Below, in pieces: positions 9,836-17,563 of a DNA stretch of 64,000 nt (positions are counted from its first letter, which is position 1; every line of letters starts with the position of its first letter). Source of the DNA: Cupriavidus necator N-1 (GTDB lineage: Bacteria > Pseudomonadota > Gammaproteobacteria > Burkholderiales > Burkholderiaceae). Under the pieces are notes generated by a model, which ran no database searches, was not told where the DNA came from, and saw only the letters and a program-made list of their open reading frames with translations. Position numbers and translations under genes: made by a program. The DNA is taken from positions 2,852,001 to 2,916,000 of the forward strand of contig NC_015726.1 of the NCBI RefSeq assembly GCF_000219215.1. The letters run 5' to 3'.

Positions 9836-10489
9836 TCAGAACTCCACATCGAGTTCGCTGATTTCGTCGGGTTCCTCGCGCGCCGCCGCGATCCACTCCT
9901 GAAGTTCCGGCATCGACAGGATCTGCTTGCAGTAGGCAACCGGCACGGGATCGAGCATCACGCCATAGGTGACAAAGCGCGTCACCACCGGCGCGTACAT
10001 GGCGTCGGCCATGGTGCGCGTGCCGAACAGGTAAGGCCCGCCATAGCGCGTCAGGCATTCGGTCCAGATCGCCGTGATGCGGTCGATGTCCGCCTGCGCA
10101 CGCGACCACACCTTCATCCCGGGGAAATGCCCCTTCAGGTTCATCGGCAGCGCCGAACGCATCGCGGCAAACCCGGAATGCATCTCGCCGCAGATGGCGC
10201 GGCAGTGGGCACGCGCGGCGCGGTCTTCCGGCAGCAGGCCGGCCTTGGGGTGGATTTCGTTCAGGTATTCGGCGATCGCCAGCGTGTCCCACACCGTGAC
10301 GCCGTGGTGGCGCAGGCACGGCACCAGGATCGACGGGGACAGCAGCAGGATTTCCGCACGCGCCGCGGCATCGTCCGGCGGCACCACCACTTCTTCGAAT
10401 TCCAGGCCGGCAAAGCGCGCCAGCAGCCAGCCGCGCAGCGACCATGAGGAATAGGTCTTGCTGCTGATGGTGAGTGTGGTCTTGGACAT
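9836..10489 (-). CDS. Glutathione S-transferase family protein
   Basis: 217-residue soluble protein with an N-terminal thioredoxin-like GST domain (SKTYSSWSLRGWLLARFAGLEFEE; SPSILVPCL with the cis-Pro; WDTLAIAEYL for the glutathione gamma-Glu site) and an all-helical C-terminal domain starting near residue 90. The Ser-Ser-Trp-Ser tetrad near residue 15 probably supplies the thiol-activating serine. The substrate cannot be told. It is convergent with aacS and divergent from phaZ. Confidence 0.88.
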   Translation of the reverse strand: MSKTTLTISSKTYSSWSLRGWLLARFAGLEFEEVVVPPDDAAARAEILLLSPSILVPCLRHHGVTVWDTLAIAEYLNEIHPKAGLLPEDRAARAHCRAICGEMHSGFAAMRSALPMNLKGHFPGMKVWSRAQADIDRITAIWTECLTRYGGPYLFGTRTMADAMYAPVVTRFVTYGVMLDPVPVAYCKQILSMPELQEWIAAAREEPDEISELDVEF

Positions 10490-10741
10490 CGCGCCTCCTT
10501 TACTGCTTGTTGCCGCTCATGGCCGCGCACCTATGCAGTGCATCCGGCAGGCACCAGTCTGAAGCCGCTGCGCGCAATGCGCCGCGAAGCGGCGCCACGC
10601 CCATGCGCCAGGCGCATGCCTCGCTACTTGCGCGGCATCGTCCGCCCCGCTCACCGCACAAAGCGCAAGGCGCGTGCCAGGTCTAAACTGATGGCATACA
10701 TATTGCGGCTGGCAAGTACCAGAATAGCGGGGAGCCGAGCC

Positions 10742-11956
10742 ATGCTGTACCACGCTTACCAGATCTACGCGGACATGATACTGCCGGCCTGCACGCTGGC
10801 GGAGTTGGCTGCCGCGACGCTGGCGGCAAATCCCAGGTCCGGCGGTTTCGATGCGGTGCCCCGCCTGCGCGCCGCCTGCGAGCTCATCGCGCTGGTGCGG
10901 CTCACACACCACCGGCCGGCCTTCGGCATCGACCACGCCACCGTCGGCGGACAGCCGGTGCCGGTCACCGAGGAAGTCGTCGCGCGCACGCCGTTCTGCT
11001 CGCTGCTGCACTTCCGCCGCCACGGCATCGTCGGCCAGCCGCGCGTGCTGCTGGTGGCGCCGATGTCCGGCCACTTCGCCACGCTGCTGCGCGGCACGGT
11101 CCAGACCATGCTGGCCGACCACGACGTCTATCTCACTGACTGGCACAACCCCCGCGACATTCCGCTGCTGGCCGGGCGCTTCGGCTTCGATGAATTCGTG
11201 CAGCACCTGATCGGCTTCCTGCAGACGCTGGGCGGCGGCACGCATCTGGTGGCGATTTGCCAGCCAACCGTGGCAGCGCTGGCGGCGGCCGCACTCATGG
11301 CCGAGGACGAAGACCCTGCCCAGCCGCCCAGCCTGACGCTGATGGCCGGCCCCATCGACGCGCGCGTCAATCCGACCAAGGTCAACGTGCTGGCCATGAG
11401 CCAATCCCTCGAATGGTTTGAGCGCACCTTGATTGGCATGGTGCCGCTGCGCTTTGCCGGCGCGATGCGGCGCGTCTACCCGGGCCACGTGCAGCTGCTG
11501 GCCTTCATGAGCATGAACCCGGAGCGGCACGAACAGGCGCTGCGCGAGCTTTACGCCCTGCGCGAGCGCGGCGAGCACGACAAGGCCGACGCCATCCGCG
11601 ACTTCTACATCGAGTACTTCGCCACCATGGACCTGACCGCGGAGTTCTACCTGGAAACCGTCAGCCTGGTATTCCAGCGCTTCCTGCTGGCCCAGGGCCT
11701 GCTTGACGTGAGCGGTCGCCGTGTGTGCACGCGCGCCATCCACCGCACCGCCCTGCTGACCGTGGAGGGCGAGCGCGACGATATCTGCGCCATCGGCCAG
11801 ACCGTGGCGGCGCAAGACCTGTGCACCAGCCTGAGCCCCTACATGCGCATGCATCATGTGCAGACCGGAGTCGGGCACTATGGCGTGTTCAACGGCAGGC
11901 GATGGGAGACGCAGGTGTACCCGCTGGTGCGCAACATCATCTACACCAGCAGCTAG
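10742..11956 (+). CDS. phaZ: Intracellular polyhydroxybutyrate depolymerase
   Basis: 404-residue alpha/beta-hydrolase that degrades native PHB granules inside the cell. It belongs to the cysteine-nucleophile class: Cys173 lies in AICQPTVA where other hydrolases have GxSxG, with the acid in the ERDDICA loop and the His in VGHYGVFNG. The start MLYHAYQIYADM is typical for this family and follows GGGGAGCC; the reading could be extended upstream to 10538, but only through low-quality sequence. Ralstonia/Cupriavidus genomes carry several paralogues and I do not assign a number. Confidence 0.93.
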   Translation: MLYHAYQIYADMILPACTLAELAAATLAANPRSGGFDAVPRLRAACELIALVRLTHHRPAFGIDHATVGGQPVPVTEEVVARTPFCSLLHFRRHGIVGQPRVLLVAPMSGHFATLLRGTVQTMLADHDVYLTDWHNPRDIPLLAGRFGFDEFVQHLIGFLQTLGGGTHLVAICQPTVAALAAAALMAEDEDPAQPPSLTLMAGPIDARVNPTKVNVLAMSQSLEWFERTLIGMVPLRFAGAMRRVYPGHVQLLAFMSMNPERHEQALRELYALRERGEHDKADAIRDFYIEYFATMDLTAEFYLETVSLVFQRFLLAQGLLDVSGRRVCTRAIHRTALLTVEGERDDICAIGQTVAAQDLCTSLSPYMRMHHVQTGVGHYGVFNGRRWETQVYPLVRNIIYTSS

Positions 11957-12033
11957 GACGGCAGCGCGCTGGCCTGGCTTATCATGGCAGCTGCGCCGGG
12001 CGGCACGCGCACGGCGCGGCACCAACGATCAAC

Positions 12034-12936
12034 ATGCCATTGCTTCCGACACAAGACTTCCAGGGCCAGCCACTGGTCCGGGTCGGCGATGCCGACACGT
12101 TCCTGCTGCTCGCCCCGCAACACGGCGGCCGGCTGGTCCGCTGGGTGCACCGCGGACAGGACATCCTCTACTGGCCGGACGCCGCCGACTGGTCCCGCCC
12201 GGCCAAGGTCCGCGGCGGCAACCCGCTGCTGTTTCCGTTTATCGGTCGGCATTTTGCCAATGGCAATCCCGGGCAGTGGCGCGACGGACAAGGGACGGTG
12301 CACACGCTGGCGCAGCACGGCTTTGCGCGCGACCTGCCCTTCGACGTGAGCGCCATCGACGCACAAGGCGCGATCACGATGACGCTGCGCGACAGCGATG
12401 CAACGCGCGCCGGCTACCCCTTTACATTCGCCTTCGACGCCATCTACCGCTTGCTGCCCGACGGCCTCGAGGTCACACTGCGCACCACCAATACCGGCAC
12501 GCAGCGCCTGCCCTGCTATCCCGGCCACCATTTCTATTTCGCGCTGCCGCACGCGCAACGTGCCGCCGCGTCGCTGGCATTACCGGGCACGGACCGCATG
12601 CGCCAGCTACCCGATGGCAGACCCGGGCCCGCAGAGCCAGGCGAGACGACGTACCGGCTGGACGATCCACGCCTGCAGGACACGTTCCACGTCTTCCGCG
12701 ACAGCCCGTCCGCCACGCTGGCGATGCCAGACCGCCGCGTCACGTTCGAACTCGACCTCGCCGGCAGCGCGCCATGGCATGCCGTGACGACCTGGTCCGA
12801 AAACGAAACCTCTGACTTCTATTGCGTGGAACCGTGGGCAGGCCTGCCCGACGCGATCCACCACGGCCAGGGGCTGCGCTGGATCGCGCCGGGGCAAACG
12901 GAAAGCGCGGTATGCCGGCTGCGGGTGGCTGGCTGA
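12034..12936 (+). CDS. Aldose 1-epimerase (mutarotase) family protein
   Basis: 300-residue galactose-mutarotase-fold protein. The first ATG of the real coding phase is at 12034 (MPLLPTQDFQ). GGNPLLFPFIGRH, HGFARDLPFDV (conserved His), CYPGHHFYFALP (second His) and the catalytic-Glu-like VEPWAGLPDAIH are visible, so the active-site set appears complete. It may act on hexose phosphates or free sugars; that cannot be resolved here. Its last 109 codons are duplicated, with divergence and a frameshift, at 48342-48659. Confidence 0.85.
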   Translation: MPLLPTQDFQGQPLVRVGDADTFLLLAPQHGGRLVRWVHRGQDILYWPDAADWSRPAKVRGGNPLLFPFIGRHFANGNPGQWRDGQGTVHTLAQHGFARDLPFDVSAIDAQGAITMTLRDSDATRAGYPFTFAFDAIYRLLPDGLEVTLRTTNTGTQRLPCYPGHHFYFALPHAQRAAASLALPGTDRMRQLPDGRPGPAEPGETTYRLDDPRLQDTFHVFRDSPSATLAMPDRRVTFELDLAGSAPWHAVTTWSENETSDFYCVEPWAGLPDAIHHGQGLRWIAPGQTESAVCRLRVAG

Positions 12937-13455
12937 GCCAGTGCACCAGGCTCAGTGCTCGAATTCCAGCCCGCCGATCAGGATCGCCGGGTCAGCCTGC
13001 GATAGCGAGCGGAAGTCGATCCCGCGCGGTTCCTGCCAGGCGCGCAGTTTGGCCGGCAACGCCGCCAGGTAACCGGCAAGGCGCACCTCGCCACCCCCCG
13101 CGAACAAGCGCTGCACCTCCAGCCCATCCCACGCCAGCGTGATATCCAGCGCATAAGGGTGGCGCCGCAGGTCCGGCGGACCCTCCCCGGTCACGCGCAG
13201 GCGCGGCGGCCGGCCGGGGGCCTCGGCGGGCAGGGAGTGGAGTTGGAAGCGCCGGTCATGCTGACCAATCGCGGCGGCGATGCGCGGCACGCATTCCGCT
13301 TCAAAGCGGGCGAAGAAATCGGTGGTCAAGGTGGCGGCGTCCTGACGTTGCGAGTTGGAATGATGGCGGCACACAGCCGTGCGCCATCGTGCCAGCCGCT
13401 ACACGCCAGCCGGCGTCAGGCTGGCCGGTACACCCAGCAGCCAGGTGAGTGGCTC
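12610..13455. repeat. Left copy of a diverged host-DNA direct repeat flanking the element
   Basis: This segment matches 48342-49180 in order and orientation: epimerase 3' part, the 140-residue unknown gene, and the 3' end of the CoA transferase. The copies differ by roughly 10-15 percent by eye. Here the epimerase is whole and the CoA transferase is reduced to its last dozen codons. Confidence 0.9.
12952..13374 (-). CDS. Unknown protein, left copy (about 140 aa)
   Basis: Cytoplasmic protein without recognisable family. It begins at a GTG that is also present in the right-hand copy (48682-49101). The TTDFFARFEAEC start, the central DLRRHPYALDITLAWDGLEVQRLF and the end ILIGGLEFEH are conserved between copies, which differ at about 20 positions, mostly conservatively. 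Both copies are open, which indicates a real gene. It converges on the epimerase. Confidence 0.75.
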   Translation of the reverse strand: MCRHHSNSQRQDAATLTTDFFARFEAECVPRIAAAIGQHDRRFQLHSLPAEAPGRPPRLRVTGEGPPDLRRHPYALDITLAWDGLEVQRLFAGGGEVRLAGYLAALPAKLRAWQEPRGIDFRSLSQADPAILIGGLEFEH

Positions 13456-13460
13456 CACAT
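13416..13460 (-). pseudogene. 3' remnant of the CaiB-type CoA transferase gene
   Basis: The minus strand reads SPGCWVYRPA then stop, matching the end SPGLGFQVYRPV of the intact CoA transferase at 49143-50255 with a two-residue deletion. Upstream the similarity stops abruptly and element sequence begins. This is the left host-element junction. Confidence 0.75.
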
Positions 13461-13474
13461 CGCCCTAGTAGCAC

Positions 13475-13568
13475 TGGTGACCCAGGACTCCATACTCCCC
13501 TTACCTTTAAAAGGTTATAAAAGGCCTTTTAGGTAGGCTACGTGTTCCAGCCGTTGGAAGGCCGGCTG
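13475..13568 (-). pseudogene. Fragment of a DUF3158 gene with a nonsense codon
   Basis: The minus strand encodes FQRLEHVAYLKGLL, stop, PFKGKGSMESW. The intact DUF3158 gene at 42223-42771 has FQRLEHAGYLKGLLQPFKGKGSLEAW. The Gln codon CAA has become TAA and the sequence breaks off into host DNA after the Trp. Only about 30 codons remain. It directly abuts the 13569 palindrome, whereas in the intact region that palindrome is about 1 kb away, beyond the PFL_4669-type gene. Confidence 0.85.
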
Positions 13569-13597
13569 TGCCAGCTATCCCCTGGGGATAGCTGGCA
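13569..13597. repeat. 29-bp perfect palindrome, left copy
   Basis: TGCCAGCTATCCCC, a single T, then the exact inverse complement. The same 29 bp, with about 13 bp of similar left flank, occurs at 43660-43688. No T-tract follows, so a terminator is unlikely; it could be a protein-binding or structured-DNA site. Confidence 0.9.
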
Positions 13598-13766
13598 GAG
13601 TTCGGCTAGTTCATGGGCTGCGCACGCTGTACCTCTCGTGCTCAATACCAGGCGACCTGTTTGTCACTGCGCGTCTGCCTTCTTCCTCAAACCCCATGCC
13701 TGGGGCGATTCGGATGGTTGGGCTTGGAGCGGCGCTTGCAAGCGCGAATCTTGACCCTTCAGCCTT

Positions 13767-14459
13767 CTACAGACGGATATCAATGGAAGCTGGCGTGGCG
13801 AATAGCTTGGGTTCCTTGCCGAGCGGAAATCCGATCACGTACAGGACGTTAGCTGGCATTGGCCTGTCCGGGTCCGAGCTTCCCTTCAGCAGCACTTGGC
13901 GCTCGGCATAGCAGAGCGAAACGCCAAGGGTCTTGAGCACATCGATGTTGGCTTGCATTGTGTCCGACGCCTCGCGCTTCTCTGCTTCGGTATAGGCGTC
14001 CAGGGCATCGCGGTAGTTACGGAAATATTCCATCAGTGCGGCGAAGCGTTTGTCCGCTTCGCCGCCCATTTCGAAGGCCAGCTCCGACATGTCCATCGTG
14101 CTGGTCTGCGCCAGCTCCGCCAACTGCTTACCCGTGGTCAGCCGAATCGCCGCGAAGGTGACGTGCTCCCGGTCGAACTGTTCCTGCGCTGCCTTGAGTT
14201 CGTCTTCTGGTGGAATCGCGAATGGCTTGTTAAGCGCGTCGATGTCCAGGAAATCGAACGCGCTGGCCAGCGCCCGGCAGATGTCGGGGCCAGCGGGCCA
14301 GCCTTGTTCGACGCGCTGGACGGTTCGCACGTTGAGTCCTGCGATCACGGCTAGCTGCTCTTGCGTCCATTGCCGGGCGTCGCGGAACACCTTGATGCAG
14401 ACAGCCAGCTCGGCGGGAGTCAGCAGGCGTACTGGTGGCGTGTTTTCCGTCGCATTCAT
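13767..14459 (-). CDS. XRE-family helix-turn-helix regulator with large C-terminal domain
   Basis: 230-residue protein. Residues 12-65 form a Cro/CI-type helix-turn-helix (FRDARQWTQEQLAVIAGLNV, then RTVQRVEQG). The remainder is helical and charged with no recognised family. It follows the MFS transporter by 15 bp on the same strand, so the two are likely co-transcribed, and the regulator may control the transporter. A GGAGCAACGAA stretch precedes its ATG. It is element cargo, since nothing in known ICE cores corresponds. Confidence 0.75.
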   Translation of the reverse strand: MNATENTPPVRLLTPAELAVCIKVFRDARQWTQEQLAVIAGLNVRTVQRVEQGWPAGPDICRALASAFDFLDIDALNKPFAIPPEDELKAAQEQFDREHVTFAAIRLTTGKQLAELAQTSTMDMSELAFEMGGEADKRFAALMEYFRNYRDALDAYTEAEKREASDTMQANIDVLKTLGVSLCYAERQVLLKGSSDPDRPMPANVLYVIGFPLGKEPKLFATPASIDIRL

Positions 14460-14474
14460 TTCGTTGCTCCTTCG

Positions 14475-15845
14475 TTATCGACTGACGTGGCCAGCCATGC
14501 TGGCCACGCCATTGCGCATGGCATGGCCGCACCTGGCGAGGGGCCAGAACGCAAGCAAGAATCCGACAGCGGCCAGCACTGCCACATAGTGCGCCGGCGC
14601 CATTGCGTCGTGCTGCAGCCACAGCGTGAGAATCATCGGCGTGAGGCCGCCAAAAACTGCGTAAGACATGTTGTAGGCAAACGAGAGACCGGTGAACCGC
14701 ACCGGTGCCGGAAAGGCACGCACGCCGGCAATCGGCACAGTGGCGATGGTGCCGACGAACAGACCCAGTAGTCCGTAGTGCCAGAACAGCGTGCCAGGCG
14801 TGCCGGGCAGGCTGTCGTAGAAGAGGTAAGCGGTCACGAACAGGCCACCCCAGCCGATCAGCATGACGGCGCGCGTGCCAATGCGGTCGCTCGCCCAACC
14901 GACGATCACGCAGCCGATGGTCAGCGCGAGCGTAGCGAAGGCATTGGTCTCGAGCGCAAGCGCGGCGGGAATGTGGTGCACCTTCTGTAGGTAGGCGGGC
15001 GTGTACAGCACCACCACGACGATAGAGGTAGAAAGTACCCAGGTCAGCAATGCGACGAACAGGCTGGCCGAGCGGTGCTCGCGCAGCACGGTGCGGATCG
15101 GCAGTTCGCGCGCCAGATTGCTGCGGCTAGCCAACTCGCGGAACACGGGTGTCTCGTGCAGAAACCGGCGCAGATACACCGATACCAGTCCAAACACGCC
15201 GCCCAGGATGAAGGGGATGCGCCAGGCGAAATCGCTCACCTGCTCTGGCGAGTAATGGCGATTGATGGCGACGGCAACGAGCGAACCCAGCAAAATGCCG
15301 CCGGTGATACCCGAGGTCAGCGTGCCGATACCGAAACCGTAATGCCGGCTCGGCATGTGTTCGCCGACAAACACCCAGGCACCGGGCATCTCGCCACCGA
15401 TGGCCGCGCCCTGCAGCACGCGCATCGCCAGCAGCAACAGTGGCGCCGCGACGCCGATGCTGGCGTAGGTGGGCAGCAGTCCGATCATCAGCGTGGGCGC
15501 TGCCATCAGCAAGATCGACAGCGTGAACATGCGCTTGCGGCCAAGCCGGTCACCAAAGTGGGCGATCACGATGCCGCCCAGCGGGCGTGCCAGATAGCCG
15601 GCGGCGAAAATGCCGAACGCCTGCAGTTGTCGCAGCCAATCAGGCATGTTGGGCGGGAAGAATAGCGCGCCCAGCACCGTGACGAAGAACACGTAGATGA
15701 CGAAGTCATAGAATTCAAGCGTGCCGCCGAGGGCGGCAAGACCCAAGGTCTTGTAGTCGCGAGCAGCCAGCGTGCGTACCGGAGCGGGTAAGACGCCGCC
15801 AGGTACGCTCAGGGGATTCACAGGTGGTTCCTGTTGTGGATTCAC
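14475..15845 (-). CDS. MFS transporter of the metabolite:H+ symporter (MHS) type
   Basis: 456 residues with about 12 hydrophobic segments. The N-terminus GTLEFYDFVIYVFF and the loop FGDRLGRKRMF between segments 2 and 3 mark the MHS/ProP-shikimate-citrate-type branch, which imports organic acids or osmolytes with protons. The substrate is unknown. The gene starts with GTG (15843-15845) after GAGGACC. It pairs with the XRE regulator downstream as the only obvious metabolic cargo of the element. Confidence 0.85.
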   Translation of the reverse strand: MNPQQEPPVNPLSVPGGVLPAPVRTLAARDYKTLGLAALGGTLEFYDFVIYVFFVTVLGALFFPPNMPDWLRQLQAFGIFAAGYLARPLGGIVIAHFGDRLGRKRMFTLSILLMAAPTLMIGLLPTYASIGVAAPLLLLAMRVLQGAAIGGEMPGAWVFVGEHMPSRHYGFGIGTLTSGITGGILLGSLVAVAINRHYSPEQVSDFAWRIPFILGGVFGLVSVYLRRFLHETPVFRELASRSNLARELPIRTVLREHRSASLFVALLTWVLSTSIVVVVLYTPAYLQKVHHIPAALALETNAFATLALTIGCVIVGWASDRIGTRAVMLIGWGGLFVTAYLFYDSLPGTPGTLFWHYGLLGLFVGTIATVPIAGVRAFPAPVRFTGLSFAYNMSYAVFGGLTPMILTLWLQHDAMAPAHYVAVLAAVGFLLAFWPLARCGHAMRNGVASMAGHVSR

Positions 15846-16095
15846 GGTCGGTCCTCGTTAGGTAGTGATCAATGGACTTCGGTCAGGGCCGGTCCTTTTG
15901 AGACCGAGACCCCATTGGTTGCGCGTGAGCGATGCCGATCAGGCATCGTTCGGTGCGCCACGCCCGCATGGAAGCGGTCAGTTGCCGCACCGTCTTTCCA
16001 TGCTGGTTACTCGCGGAATCGACGCCCCTGCATCAATCAATGAGGCGCAGCAGAGGGCTGTCGGGCCCGCCTACCGGAATGGCCGGCTGGTTCGG

Positions 16096-16446
16096 TCAGT
16101 CGGGGATCGAACCGTCAACCTGCGCGAGCTGCGCATATGCCGATAGCGATCGGTTTGGCCGGAAGTACAGGTCGCGAAGAATCGGCTTTTTGAGCGGTCC
16201 AACGATGGATGCCAGGTCGGACAGCTTCACATGGCCCAGTTCGGGCATGCCGATACCCACGTCGCATAAACCGTAGGCGGTGTCACCATCGGCGGGGTCG
16301 AGCGCGGCCAGTAGCCAGGTCGCATGCGCGTCAGGCGTAAGCAGCCGCACCACAGGCAGCGGGTCGCTGGCGTGGCCGGTTGCGTACGCGTGGCCGTTGG
16401 CGAGTAGCTGTGCACGTTGCTCCTCGGTGATTAGGGTTGGGTACAT
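16096..16446 (-). CDS. DUF2958 domain protein
   Basis: 116-residue protein beginning MYPTLITEEQRAQLLANG, typical of DUF2958 proteins found on conjugative elements and plasmids. The conserved core PVVRLLTPDAHATWLLAALDP...AYGLCDVGIGMPELGHV is intact. The ATG at 16446 follows GGAGAAACATCG; the reading frame extends further but without a ribosome-binding site. Its function is not known. It is divergent from the small XRE gene, with a 194-bp space between them. Confidence 0.85.
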   Translation of the reverse strand: MYPTLITEEQRAQLLANGHAYATGHASDPLPVVRLLTPDAHATWLLAALDPADGDTAYGLCDVGIGMPELGHVKLSDLASIVGPLKKPILRDLYFRPNRSLSAYAQLAQVDGSIPD

Positions 16447-16640
16447 CGATGTTTCTCCTAAAAATTCACTCCACCGGCGGGGGGCAAGGCGATAGCGGGG
16501 CCGGCCTGGCGTCCCCCCGAACTTTGCGCGCCGAAGCTCGCGCATAGGGACCGCGCGGGCCACGCCCGCAGCAGCAAAAGATCATTTTTTGGGTATCCTA
16601 TCCCGTGGTATCGCGTCCGTCAAATTGCGACCATTGACGC

Positions 16641-16886
16641 ATGGCGAGACCCTCACCGAAACACTCTGGCAACCCCGCACTTGCATCCATTGGCAAGACG
16701 GTCCGTGCTATTCGGAAGGTCCAAGGGTTTTCACAAGAAGATTTGGCGCTTGCGACAGATATGGACCGCTCTTACATCGGCGGTATTGAGCGGGGCGAAC
16801 ACAATCTGACAGTGCTCAACTTGGCTAGGATCGCGAGCGTGCTAGGCACGTCTGCCGGTGAGCTTCTCACTCAGTCAGGCGTGTAA
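16641..16886 (+). CDS. Small XRE-family DNA-binding protein (81 aa)
   Basis: Nearly the whole protein is one Cro/CI-type helix-turn-helix domain: IGKTVRAIRKVQGFSQEDLA, then MDRSYIGGIERGEHNLTVLN. Such single-domain proteins control neighbouring element genes or toxin-antitoxin or restriction modules; none of the latter is beside it. It may repress its own promoter in the space shared with the DUF2958 gene. Confidence 0.8.
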   Translation: MARPSPKHSGNPALASIGKTVRAIRKVQGFSQEDLALATDMDRSYIGGIERGEHNLTVLNLARIASVLGTSAGELLTQSGV

Positions 16887-17563
16887 GAGATGGTCATGGA
16901 CACCTAGGGTCGCTCGACTGGCTGACTTCTTTCCACGCCGCGCCGAGATATGTCGATCTGGACCGCCGTCGTCTTGAATTAGACTGACATAGTCACAAAG
17001 CGGCGCAGCGGCCTTTGACTAGCGGCCCTCCCCTGCTTGGGACCAACCTAGGGACCCTGAAATTCGACGACGCACCCAGGCAAAGAGCAGGCATGATCCG
17101 CGACCCGTTCCTGCTTGACATCGACGCCGCGCTGATCTGCAACCTCACCGTCCAAGTCCCGTGAGTGACCGTGACGACCGCCGCGACCGGGACTGAGCTC
17201 ATCACAAACGAGGAAGCGCAGAACCAGAACAGCGCTATGTAAGCTACAAAGATCAAGACGCACGCCATAACAACAATGTGACAGATTGCCATACGTCGAC
17301 TACCCTGGTCATCTTGGCTTCCAGTAGCTTACCGAGCCGCGCCAATACCTATGCAAGCTATTGCAAAATTGACGCGAGCGCATCGGCAATGCGGTACCGC
17401 CCCCCAGGAGTTAGGAATCGCACATATTGCCGGCTCCCTCGCGCTCGCTCAGGGGCGTCAAAGTCAGACGGACGCCGATCAAAATTGAAATTACGCTCCC
17501 CGCTTGCGTCGCAGCGCCTCCTTCAGTTCCATGGAAGATGCCCGCTGCGCAACCTTATGCTTT
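16887..17563. other. Gene-poor gap between the small XRE gene and traI
   Basis: No ORF here looks real. A minus-strand stretch of 47 codons (about 17357-17506, after a stop) has protein-like composition but no start and no family. In related elements an integrase commonly lies next to the relaxase gene. I see no recognisable recombinase sequence, so if it was present it has been deleted or has decayed beyond recognition. Confidence 0.5.
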
